Shown here piece by piece: positions 18,316 to 26,989 of a DNA stretch of 64,000 nucleotides. The stretch lies in assembly GCF_003815675.1 (NCBI RefSeq), contig NZ_CP033918.1:3596001-3660000 (forward strand), given 5' to 3'. The translations under genes were made by a program, and so were the position numbers. The notes under the pieces were generated by a model. The model saw only the letters and a program-made list of their open reading frames with translations, made no database searches and had not been told where the DNA came from. This stretch comes from Chryseobacterium sp. G0186 (GTDB taxonomy: Bacteria; Bacteroidota; Bacteroidia; Flavobacteriales; Weeksellaceae). Position 1 is the first letter of the stretch. The number at the start of each line of letters is the position of its first letter.

Positions 18316-18775
18316 ATGCCCCAATCCCTAAATAATGAGGTTGTAGGATAGGAGTTAATGTGGCTTTTTTATCGGTTGTTTTTACCGGGTTATTTTTCAT
18401 TTAGAGGATGAGTATGCTTTGTTCCATTTAAGACACTACATGTATGTCTTAAATTTTTTAATGGACTCTTGCTATTGTCTTCTATTCGTGTTTTAGCATT
18501 TAGGTAAAATGTTGAAATTGTGAGCCAAATATTTGAAATTTGGTTTTTTTAATACCTGAATATTACTTAAAAGGGTAAATTTATTCAATATTTTAGTTTA
18601 GAACCGTTATAAATAAAAAAATATACAATTATTAATTAATTATTGAAAGTGTCTATTTTTGATTTGGATTTAAATTTTAAGCTTTTTTATCCTTTAAAAA
18701 TTATGATATCTTTATAATTTAAGCTAAAAAATATGTTTGTTGTTAAAAAAATACATCTATATGTAAGTTAAAAAT
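18316..18775. other. Gene-poor spacer upstream of the first SusC gene
   Basis: No credible coding frame was seen in this very AT-rich stretch. It holds one notable palindrome (listed separately) and ends at the predicted susC promoter. Confidence 0.6.
18424..18464. repeat. Imperfect long palindrome with T-tract
   Basis: ATTTAAGACA and TGTCTTAAAT form a perfect 10-base-pair stem around nine bases and are followed by five T. Outer CCATT/AATGG bases could pair as an alternative. It looks like an intrinsic terminator, but no gene ends nearby on the plus strand. Confidence 0.55.
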
Positions 18776-18806
18776 TTGCTAGTGTTAATATTTATTAACA
18801 TATTTG
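18776..18806 (+). promoter_or_regulatory. Candidate promoter of the first susC
   Basis: TTG at 18776 and CATATTTG at 18799-18806 (seven of eight matches to TAnnTTTG) are 20 bases apart. The leader to the ATG would be about 22 bases. Confidence 0.5.
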
Positions 18807-18834
18807 CCTCTAAAATATATTAAAATTTGTTAAT

Positions 18835-21800
18835 ATGAATGTTAAACTACGTGTACTATCTGCAGGAGTTTTGTTCTTTATGGGAGGACAAGCGTTGCTG
18901 GCACAAAAAAAAACTAATGATACAATTCCTGCAACAAAGGAACTTGATGAAGTAGTAGTTGTTGCTTTCGGAACTCAAAAGAAGCAATCTATTGCTGGAT
19001 CTGTTACAAAAATCGATGCTAAAGAACTAGCTAATGTTCAATCGAGTAACATGATCACTTCACTAGCTGGTAAAGTGGGTGGGGTACAGATTACTACAAA
19101 TTCAGGACAGCCTGGGGATCCTCCACAGGTTAGATTTAGAGGTCTAGGATCTTTATCTTCTTCAAATAACCCTCTTTATGTAGTGGATGGTATGCCTTTT
19201 AATGGGAATATCAGTGCATTGAACAATAATGATATTGAAAGTATCACTTTCTTAAAGGATGCATCTGCTAACGCACTATACGGTAGTAGAGGTGCTAATG
19301 GAGTTGTAATGATTACAACGAAGAAAGGGAAAAAAGGAAAAATGAACATTACTTTTGATACAAAATTTGGGGTTAACTCAAGAGCTGTAAAAGAGTATGA
19401 TTTAATAACAGATCCAGGAGAATTCTATCAGGTTTATTTTGAGAGACTTAGAATAACCAATATGGCTCAGGGGATGAACTACGCAGATGCATCTGCTGCT
19501 GCTGCTGCTGATCTTATTGATGGAGATGAAGGGTTACGTTATAATGCATATAATGTACCTGGTGATCAATTGATCGACCCTGTAACAGGAAAACTTAATC
19601 CTAATGCTAAACTTTTATATCAGGATGATTGGCAAAAGGAAATGTTTAAGCCAAACACTAGACAGGAATATAACGTAAGCCTTCAGGCAGGATCTGATAA
19701 GCTTAACACTTATTTCTCAATGGGTTATCTAAATGATCAAGGTTTCTTATTGAATTCTGGATTTAAAAGATTTACAGGACGTTCAAAGGTTGATTATCAG
19801 ATTACAGATAAATTAAAATTAAGTACTTCAATCAACTATACTAGAGCTGATCAAACTGCTCCAAACTCTCAGTCAGGGAATGCTCAATATTCCAACCTAA
19901 TCGGATGGGGAAGAAATATTGCTCCTATCTATCCAATCTGGGCTAGAAATGCTGACGGTAGCTTAAAATATACAAGAGAAGGGGATGTAATGTACGATTT
20001 TGGGCATACAGGTAACCCTAATGGTATGGGACTAATGAGACCTTATGGAGCTGGATTGAACGCTTATGCCAAGGCTCAATTAGACCAAGTCAGAAATATT
20101 GAAGATAATATTAATGGTAGAGCTAGCTTATCTTGGGACTTCTTTGATGGATTCAATTTTACGTATAACTTCGGTATTGATATCTTAAACGGTAACTATA
20201 GCGGTTATGGTAACCCTCTAGGTGGTGATTATGTAACTTATAATGGCCAGGTAAGGTCTTCTACTTCATTTGAACAAACATTTAACAACCAGCAGTTATT
20301 ATCTTGGAAAAAGAACTTCGGTAAGCACAATCTTGATATCATGATTGGTCATGAAAACAATGACTATACTGCAAAGATGCTTTCTGGAACAAGAACTAAC
20401 TTGGTAATCCCTGGATTGAATAACGTAAGTAACGGTTCAAGATTTTCTGATTTAAATGGTTACAACGATTACTATAATGTTGAAGGTTTCTTATCTAGAG
20501 TAAATTATGGTTATGACAATAAATATTTTATTAATGCCAGCTTTAGAAGAGATGGATCTTCAGTATTCAGCCCTGAAAACAGATGGGGGAATTTCTTCGG
20601 TTTGGGAGGTGCTTGGATGGTATCTAACGAAGATTTCTTAAAAGGTAATAAAGCTATTACAAGCTTAAAACTTAAGGCAAGTTACGGGGAGCAAGGAAAC
20701 GATGCTTTGTTCTATCCATCTACAGTTAGTATCAACCACAGAAGTTATTTTGGATTCGCAAGAAACTATAAGGCTTATCAGTCTCAATGGGAAAATATCC
20801 CTGATGCGGGTGGTAATATTTCTATTGTAGAGGTATACGCCGGAAATAATGATATCAAATGGGAGACTTCTAAGAACTTCAATACAGGGTTTGAGCTAGA
20901 ATTATTCAATAGAGTTAATATTGATGTTGAATATTTTCAAAGAAAGGTTCAGGACCTTCTATATAACTTCCCATTGCAACCATCTGTAGGACCTAGTTTT
21001 CAATCAAGAAACGTAGGAGATATGCAGAACACTGGGGTTGAATTGAACATTTCTGCTGATATCATCAAAGGGGCAGACTTTAATTGGTCAGTTTTTGGAA
21101 ACGGTACTTACTATAAAAATAAAATTACTTATTTACCAAGTCAATTCGTTTCAGGATTATTTCAATTCAACGAAGGGCAGGAAGCGTATACTTACTATAT
21201 GAGAAAATTCGCAGGGGTAAATGCTGCTAATGGAAACGGTATATGGTATGTAGATACAAAAGATGCTAATGGGAATGTTACAGGACAAACAACTACTGAA
21301 AACTATGCTGCTGCCACTCTTTACTCACTAGATAAATCTGCAAACCCTAAATATTACGGAGGATTTGGAACTAAAGTAGGATACAAAGGAATTAACCTTT
21401 CTGTGAATTTTGGATACCAATTCGGAGGATATATGTATGATGCTACCTATGCAGGAATGCTACAGTCTAGATCATCAGGTGACGTTACCAACTTCCACAA
21501 GGATATCTATAATACGTGGACACCTAACAATACTAATGCTGCAATGCCTGCTGTTGATAGACAGAGACAAAATAACATGGCGACTTCTGATCTATTCTTG
21601 ATTAAATCAGATTATATAAGCTTAGAGGATGCTTCTATTACTTATGATCTTAGCAAGAACCTATTACCAGAAGGAATTTCAGGAGTTACTTTTGGAGTGT
21701 TCGGTACTAACTTGGCACTTTGGTCAAAAAGAAAAGGAATGGATCCGCGCTTGATGAACCTAGGTAGCCCATTGGCAACCAATGGTACATCTATGAACAA

Positions 21801-21849
21801 ATATGGAGCTCAGAGAACTATCTCTTTTGGTTTAACAGTTAAATTTTAA
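18835..21849 (+). CDS. SusC/RagA-family TonB-linked outer membrane transporter
   Basis: A 1004-residue outer-membrane protein. A signal peptide (GVLFFMGGQALLAQ) leads within 20 residues to the TonB-box region DEVVVVAFGTQKKQ. The plug follows, with SLAGKVGGVQITTNSGQPG, RFRGLGSL, NPLYVVDGMPF and ALYGSRGANGVVMITTKKGK, the SusC plug signature. The rest is a beta-barrel ending in RTISFGLTVKF, an aromatic terminal strand. It lacks the carboxypeptidase-like domain that many SusC proteins carry before the plug. It works with the SusD lipoprotein encoded 5 bases downstream to import a polymer or peptide. No glycoside hydrolases are nearby, so the substrate may not be a polysaccharide. Confidence 0.95.
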   Translation: MNVKLRVLSAGVLFFMGGQALLAQKKTNDTIPATKELDEVVVVAFGTQKKQSIAGSVTKIDAKELANVQSSNMITSLAGKVGGVQITTNSGQPGDPPQVRFRGLGSLSSSNNPLYVVDGMPFNGNISALNNNDIESITFLKDASANALYGSRGANGVVMITTKKGKKGKMNITFDTKFGVNSRAVKEYDLITDPGEFYQVYFERLRITNMAQGMNYADASAAAAADLIDGDEGLRYNAYNVPGDQLIDPVTGKLNPNAKLLYQDDWQKEMFKPNTRQEYNVSLQAGSDKLNTYFSMGYLNDQGFLLNSGFKRFTGRSKVDYQITDKLKLSTSINYTRADQTAPNSQSGNAQYSNLIGWGRNIAPIYPIWARNADGSLKYTREGDVMYDFGHTGNPNGMGLMRPYGAGLNAYAKAQLDQVRNIEDNINGRASLSWDFFDGFNFTYNFGIDILNGNYSGYGNPLGGDYVTYNGQVRSSTSFEQTFNNQQLLSWKKNFGKHNLDIMIGHENNDYTAKMLSGTRTNLVIPGLNNVSNGSRFSDLNGYNDYYNVEGFLSRVNYGYDNKYFINASFRRDGSSVFSPENRWGNFFGLGGAWMVSNEDFLKGNKAITSLKLKASYGEQGNDALFYPSTVSINHRSYFGFARNYKAYQSQWENIPDAGGNISIVEVYAGNNDIKWETSKNFNTGFELELFNRVNIDVEYFQRKVQDLLYNFPLQPSVGPSFQSRNVGDMQNTGVELNISADIIKGADFNWSVFGNGTYYKNKITYLPSQFVSGLFQFNEGQEAYTYYMRKFAGVNAANGNGIWYVDTKDANGNVTGQTTTENYAAATLYSLDKSANPKYYGGFGTKVGYKGINLSVNFGYQFGGYMYDATYAGMLQSRSSGDVTNFHKDIYNTWTPNNTNAAMPAVDRQRQNNMATSDLFLIKSDYISLEDASITYDLSKNLLPEGISGVTFGVFGTNLALWSKRKGMDPRLMNLGSPLATNGTSMNKYGAQRTISFGLTVKF

Positions 21850-21854
21850 TTAAA

Positions 21855-23312
21855 ATGAAAAAAATATTCGGAATACTATTTTGTTCCACTATCATATTGA
21901 CAGGGTGTAGCAAGGATTATTTGGACACTGATTTGAAATCAACAATTAATCAGGAACAAATTGATTCATCACCAGCGGCTTTACAAGGGCTTGTAAATGG
22001 GGTTTATACCAGTCTACATACATATGGTTTGTCAGAATCTGCTACTCACGAAGCTTGGGGACATAAAGCTGTGCTTTCTGCAATGGATATGATGTCCAAT
22101 GATATGTTGAATAACAGAGCTAGCTGGTTCAGTGCCTTTTATAACTATACGGCAAGAATTCAAACCAGTGTTAGGACAACCATGGTTTGGAATACATATT
22201 ATCAGCAAATCAGAGCTGTTAATACTGTAATCGCTTCTATTGAAAAGACTGGAGTTACTCCTCAAAACAAAGCAATCTATGGTCAGGCATTAGCCCTAAG
22301 AGGATACATGCACTTTATGTTGGCTCGTGTTTTTGGACCAACCTATGTTGGGCATTTAAATGCAGATTGTATTCCTGTTTATACTGAAGTTACTTTAGTT
22401 GGGAAAACTCGTTCTAATGTAGATACTGTATATAAGCAAATCGTTAAGGATTTAACAGATTCATTACCTTATCTAGTTGGGTATGTTAGAGAAAACAAGG
22501 AGAAAGTAGATACTCGTGTAGCAAAGGCATTTCTTGCAGAGATTTATCTGGAAATGGGTAATTATGCTGGTGCTGCTACAATGGCTCACGATGCTAGAAC
22601 GGGGGTTAGTCAACCAACAGAAGCACAATGGCTTGACGGATTTTACGATCTTGAAGCTAGTCCAGATGCAATTTGGGGAGGGATTATCTCTGAAGCAACT
22701 ACCTCTTTCGTAGCAAGTTTCTTTGCACACTTTGATAATACTGATCCAAATGGATATGCTGTTGCTTTCAATAAGTTAATTGATAGAAGATTGTATGATG
22801 CAATGCCAGCGACTGACTTTAGAAAAAAAGCGTTCCAGTCTGCTAATAATGCTGCTCCTTATAATGGAACAGATGGTGTAAGTTTACCTAAGTATGCCAG
22901 CCTTAAATTTATTGATAAGTCAGTAGGTCAAGGAGGTGACTATATTTACATGAGAGCATCAGAAATGTACTATATTGAAGCTGAAGGTTTAGCAAAATCT
23001 GGTAATGAGGCTGGAGCAAAAGTTGTTTTAGAAGAAATTACTAAATTAAGAAACCCTTCTTATACTGTAACTGCAGCAGGTCCTGCATTAATTGATGAGA
23101 TTATTCTACAAAAGAGAATCGAGTTATGGGGTGAAGGATATGCTTGGACGGATATGAAGAGATTAGGAGTTGGTCTATTAAGAGACTACCCTGGAACTAA
23201 CCATAACCTTGCGGCTGGTAGACTTAATATCCCTGCTGGAGATTTAAGATTTACTTTCCAAGTTCCTCAAGCGGAAATATTAGCGAATCCAAATGTTACA
23301 CAAAACCCATAA
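21855..23312 (+). CDS. SusD/RagB-family surface lipoprotein
   Basis: A 485-residue lipoprotein. The signal ends in TIILTGCSKDYLDTDL, placing the lipidated Cys at about 18. It has the SusD pattern: an N-terminal helix pair around ALQGLVNGVYTSL, a QALALRGYMHFMLARVFG helix (TPR-like, substrate-side), RASEMYYIEAEGLAKSG and a C-terminal ELWGEGYAWTDMKRLG block. SusD acts as a lid on the SusC barrel and captures the ligand at the cell surface. It is translated right after SusC, and a strong terminator follows. The ligand is unknown. Confidence 0.94.
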   Translation: MKKIFGILFCSTIILTGCSKDYLDTDLKSTINQEQIDSSPAALQGLVNGVYTSLHTYGLSESATHEAWGHKAVLSAMDMMSNDMLNNRASWFSAFYNYTARIQTSVRTTMVWNTYYQQIRAVNTVIASIEKTGVTPQNKAIYGQALALRGYMHFMLARVFGPTYVGHLNADCIPVYTEVTLVGKTRSNVDTVYKQIVKDLTDSLPYLVGYVRENKEKVDTRVAKAFLAEIYLEMGNYAGAATMAHDARTGVSQPTEAQWLDGFYDLEASPDAIWGGIISEATTSFVASFFAHFDNTDPNGYAVAFNKLIDRRLYDAMPATDFRKKAFQSANNAAPYNGTDGVSLPKYASLKFIDKSVGQGGDYIYMRASEMYYIEAEGLAKSGNEAGAKVVLEEITKLRNPSYTVTAAGPALIDEIILQKRIELWGEGYAWTDMKRLGVGLLRDYPGTNHNLAAGRLNIPAGDLRFTFQVPQAEILANPNVTQNP

Positions 23313-23338
23313 TAGGTTAGTTTAATATTGATAATACT

Positions 23339-23373
23339 AAATAGGCTGTCTCTCTTTTGAGACAGCCTATTTT
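23339..23373 (+). terminator. Terminator of the first susCD operon
   Basis: A perfect stem of at least 12 base pairs (ATAGGCTGTCTC and its complement) with loop TCTTTT, flanked by A- and T-rich tails, so it could act in both directions. Confidence 0.92.
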
Positions 23374-23389
23374 ATTTACGATTATTTCT

Positions 23390-23397
23390 TATTTTTG
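23390..23397 (+). promoter_or_regulatory. Candidate -7 element (TATTTTTG) of the porin gene
   Basis: TATTTTTG matches TAnnTTTG and lies 17 bases before the ATG of the porin gene; no TTG partner is clear. Confidence 0.45.
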
Positions 23398-23414
23398 CTG
23401 TACAATAATGAATA

Positions 23415-25352
23415 ATGAAGTATATCCTTTTCATAATCACTTTCTTCAGTTTTGCTGCCAAGGCACAGGTTGTAGACACAGCAAAGGTCAATAACAACAA
23501 GAAGCCAGAAGATACACTGGTCATAGACTCAGGAAAAAAAGACTCTCTGAAGATTTTCAAACCCACCATCAACGATTATCAGTTTCAAACCCAATTTTCA
23601 GAAAAGAAAGTTTTTGATACCGTGATGACTTTTGATAAGACTCATATCTTTTCACAATACAACAATAAAGACAACTTTGGAAGAGTACAACCCGCGAATA
23701 TCGGAGCTGGATTTAACCCATTGGTGTTTGAGGTGAATGCCGAGCAGAATCTGTCATTATTACCCTCCAACAAATCGTATATGATTCTTGGAGCCAATGA
23801 CGTGAAATATTATGATGTAAAAACACCTACTGCCACATTTATCTATCATAATGCCATGAGAAATGGGGCGGCTTTAAACTCTACCTACACCCAAAACATA
23901 GGGAAACGGTTCAACTTTGCCTTAGAGTATATGGGATTACGTTCTCAGGGCTTATACAGAAACTCTCTGGCAGCAAACAACAATACCATATTTTCAGGAC
24001 ACTATACCTCAAAAAGTGGAAATTATGAACTTTTTGCCCATTATCTTCACCAAAATATCAACAACCAGGAAAGTGGTGGTATTACAGAAGACAATCTTTT
24101 TCAGAATGGTGATAGCAACTATAAAAACAGGCAGAATGCCCAGGTTAACTTGGCATCAAGCAGTTCACAGTATGCTTACAGAAGATATTACTTAAGTCAC
24201 CAGTTTACGCCTTTCAATGCGGAAAAATTTCCGTTTAGCATCAGACATACCATTTCTCATCAGGGAAATAAATATTACTATAATCAAGGTACTCTAGAAA
24301 CGTATTGGTATAGCCAGCCTACAGAATTAGTCAATGGTTTTCCTTTAACAACAAAAAAATATTCCAGCAATTTAAGCAATACCGTTAGTTTGGTTTTCAA
24401 CAATGAAAAATTCAAATTGGATGCAGGTGTTCGTTACCAGACCATTAAATTGGGAATAAGAGATGTAGTTTCTTTTAATGGAGTTCCTTTTCCTGAAGAA
24501 ATTAAAGAAAGCAGAATTGGAGCCGTAGGAAATTTACAGGTAAAACTTTGGGATAAAGTTCAGCTTAATTCATTTTTAGAATTCTCAAACGGAAGTCAAT
24601 TTAAAAGCTACCTGAAAACAACCAATAACCTGAAATTTGAACCGATTAAAGATTATTTTGTCAATGCGAAAGTAAATTTCCAAAGTGCTTATCCGTCATT
24701 CAACTACCTATTAAATACTTCGGTGTACAACAAATTCAATTATTATTTTGAAAATGCAAAGAATCAATCTGTGATGGAAGTTGGAGGAAGCATTAATCTG
24801 AAATGGTTTAAGACAGAAATTTTCGCCAACTATTTCAGAATAGATAACTATACTTATTTTGATAGCAATGCAGCTCCAAAACAAAGCGAAAACTCACTGA
24901 ATATTTCTCAGATTGGAGGTAATGCCACATTCAGCTTTGGTAAATTTCATTTAAATACAAGACTTCATTTCCAAAATGCATTAACCAATAAAGACCTTTT
25001 ACCAATGCCGAGTTTTATTGGAAGAGCTAATTTCTTCTATCAGACACACGCATTTAAAAAAGCAGCGGAAATTCAGGCAGGATTAAAAATATATTACTTC
25101 TCTAAGTTTGCATCAAGAGATTATTTCCCAGTTCTTAATGAATATATTCTTCCCAATGCAAATTCATTCTCCATTGGAGGGCAGCCTATTGCCGATCTTT
25201 ATATTAATATGAAAGTGAAAAAGATGTTTTTCTTCATAGAGGGTCAGCAGATGGGAACCTTTATTTCTAATAACAAAGCATATGCATTTCCACACTATCC
25301 GGTGTATGACTTCAGATTGAATATCGGAATTGTGTGGTACATGTTCAACTAA
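23415..25352 (+). CDS. Putative porin (Porin_10-like outer membrane protein)
   Basis: A 645-residue protein with a clear signal peptide (MKYILFIITFFSFAAKAQ). After a short polar linker it is made of alternating aromatic and polar strands and ends in FRLNIGIVWYMFN, an aromatic terminal strand. This is the layout of the large Bacteroidota putative porin family that lies upstream of cytoplasmic housekeeping genes. It probably forms a beta-barrel in the outer membrane. It is followed after 12 bases by bshC, so the two may share a transcript, although no functional link is known. The family is reasonably sure; the solute is unknown. Confidence 0.8.
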   Translation: MKYILFIITFFSFAAKAQVVDTAKVNNNKKPEDTLVIDSGKKDSLKIFKPTINDYQFQTQFSEKKVFDTVMTFDKTHIFSQYNNKDNFGRVQPANIGAGFNPLVFEVNAEQNLSLLPSNKSYMILGANDVKYYDVKTPTATFIYHNAMRNGAALNSTYTQNIGKRFNFALEYMGLRSQGLYRNSLAANNNTIFSGHYTSKSGNYELFAHYLHQNINNQESGGITEDNLFQNGDSNYKNRQNAQVNLASSSSQYAYRRYYLSHQFTPFNAEKFPFSIRHTISHQGNKYYYNQGTLETYWYSQPTELVNGFPLTTKKYSSNLSNTVSLVFNNEKFKLDAGVRYQTIKLGIRDVVSFNGVPFPEEIKESRIGAVGNLQVKLWDKVQLNSFLEFSNGSQFKSYLKTTNNLKFEPIKDYFVNAKVNFQSAYPSFNYLLNTSVYNKFNYYFENAKNQSVMEVGGSINLKWFKTEIFANYFRIDNYTYFDSNAAPKQSENSLNISQIGGNATFSFGKFHLNTRLHFQNALTNKDLLPMPSFIGRANFFYQTHAFKKAAEIQAGLKIYYFSKFASRDYFPVLNEYILPNANSFSIGGQPIADLYINMKVKKMFFFIEGQQMGTFISNNKAYAFPHYPVYDFRLNIGIVWYMFN

Positions 25353-25364
25353 AAAATAGACGAG

Positions 25365-26951
25365 TTGAAAACAATCAATAAAATATCATTTAACGATATA
25401 GAAAGCATTCCTCAATTGGTAAAGGATTTTTTGAATCAGAAAATTGAGGGCTTTGAAGACCATACATTTTCCTTAGATCACTTTAGCCAGCAGATCCATC
25501 TGAAAAAAGATTCCTTTTCATCAGAGCAAAGGGATGTTTTATTTGAGGCATTTGAAAAACAGTTATCTGAGCTTACCCTTTCTTCAAAACAGAAAGAAAA
25601 TCTTGGAAATCTTAAGTTACCCAATACATTTACCATTACCACAGGGCATCAGTTAAATCTCTTTTCCGGGCCGGTTTTCTTTGTTTACAAAATTTTGCAG
25701 ACCATAAAGACCTGTACGTATCTGAAAGAGAATTTTCCTGACTTTAATTTTGTCCCGGTATACTGGATGGCATCAGAAGATCACGATTTTGCTGAGATCA
25801 ATCATTTTAAAACCGAAAATAATTACTACGAGACCAATGAGACTTCCGGAGGTCCGGTAGGAAGAATTCAGATCAATGACATCTACTTTATTTCAGAGTT
25901 TGAAAAAGAGTTCAAAGATTCTGTTTTTGGAACTGAGCTGATCCTAATGCTTAAAGAAGCCTATAAAACTGGCTATACTTTAACGCAAGCCATTAAAATC
26001 CTGGTTAATCGTCTTTTTTCTGAATTTGGACTTTTGATATTGGATGGAGATTCAACCGAGTTAAAACAGCAGATTAAAGATGTTTTTAAAGATGAATTGC
26101 TTCATTTCAGCCTGCAGAAAACTTCTAAAGATAAAGTAGATTTTCTTACGGGAAAATATGGAAAGGTTCAGGTAAATCCTCGTGAAATTAATCTGTTCTA
26201 TCTTTCCGAAACAAGGGACAGAATTGATTTCAACGGAAAAAAATATGTTGTAGTAGATACAGACATTCAATTTTCAGAAGAAGAAATCATAGCAGAATTA
26301 GAAAGTCATCCCGAAAGATTCAGTCCGAATGCATTAATGCGTCCGGTATATCAGGAAAAAGTACTTCCAAACCTTGCTTATATAGGAGGAAATGCTGAAA
26401 TAATGTACTGGTTGGAACTGAAAGATTATTTTTCACAGGTTAATATTCCTTTTCCAATTTTGATTCCAAGGAATTCAATGCTTTTCCTGAAAGAGAAAAC
26501 ACTAGGGAAAATTGAAAAATTGGACCTTAAAATTGAAGATTTTTTCCAAAACTTTACAGTAATCACTAACCATAAAATTCTAAAGGATAATACAGTTTTA
26601 AAGTTATTGGAAGAAAAAGAAGAACTTCTGATTAATAATTTTGCTCAGTTAAAAATGTCAGCAGAGACTACAGAGAAATCCTTTGGAAATATGGTAAAAG
26701 CTGAAGAAGTAAGACAATTGAAATCCTTTAAAAGAATGAAAAAACGTCTGCTTCATGCTGAAAAAATAAAGCAAAGTGAATTACTGGAAAGACTTGAGAA
26801 CCTGTTTTTAGACGTACACCCCTCTAAAACCTGGCAGGAAAGAGTATACAACTTTAGCGTATTCTTTTCAGATTATGGGTATTCGTGGCTTGAAAATTGT
26901 TTGGAAGAGATGGTGGTTCAAGATTCCAAATTAATAATTGTTGCCATTTAA
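25365..26951 (+). CDS. bshC: Putative cysteine ligase BshC (bacillithiol synthesis)
   Basis: A 528-residue cytoplasmic protein. NTFTITTGHQLNLFSGPVFFVYKIL and YWMASEDHDFAEINHF are BshC signatures (HIGH-like GHQ and ASEDHD), and AYIGGNAEIMYWLELK lies in the core domain. A long C-terminal coiled coil follows (about 400-470). It is thought to join cysteine to glucosaminyl-malate to give bacillithiol, the low-molecular-weight thiol of many Bacteroidota. The start is a TTG 12 bases after the porin stop; no ATG lies near. bshA and bshB are not in the window. Confidence 0.93.
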   Translation: MKTINKISFNDIESIPQLVKDFLNQKIEGFEDHTFSLDHFSQQIHLKKDSFSSEQRDVLFEAFEKQLSELTLSSKQKENLGNLKLPNTFTITTGHQLNLFSGPVFFVYKILQTIKTCTYLKENFPDFNFVPVYWMASEDHDFAEINHFKTENNYYETNETSGGPVGRIQINDIYFISEFEKEFKDSVFGTELILMLKEAYKTGYTLTQAIKILVNRLFSEFGLLILDGDSTELKQQIKDVFKDELLHFSLQKTSKDKVDFLTGKYGKVQVNPREINLFYLSETRDRIDFNGKKYVVVDTDIQFSEEEIIAELESHPERFSPNALMRPVYQEKVLPNLAYIGGNAEIMYWLELKDYFSQVNIPFPILIPRNSMLFLKEKTLGKIEKLDLKIEDFFQNFTVITNHKILKDNTVLKLLEEKEELLINNFAQLKMSAETTEKSFGNMVKAEEVRQLKSFKRMKKRLLHAEKIKQSELLERLENLFLDVHPSKTWQERVYNFSVFFSDYGYSWLENCLEEMVVQDSKLIIVAI

Positions 26952-26962
26952 TTTTAAAGAAG

Positions 26963-26970
26963 TATTTTTG
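26963..26970 (+). promoter_or_regulatory. Candidate -7 element (TATTTTTG) of the LysM gene
   Basis: TATTTTTG lies 19 bases before the ATG and 11 bases after the bshC stop. It suggests that the LysM gene has its own promoter. Confidence 0.45.
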
Positions 26971-26989
26971 TAAATTATAATTATCGAAT

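Noticed and set aside
18835..23312. First SusC/SusD pair as a polysaccharide utilisation locus
   Set aside because: No glycoside hydrolase, sulfatase, hybrid sensor or sigma/anti-sigma gene is adjacent, so the carbohydrate role is not supported.
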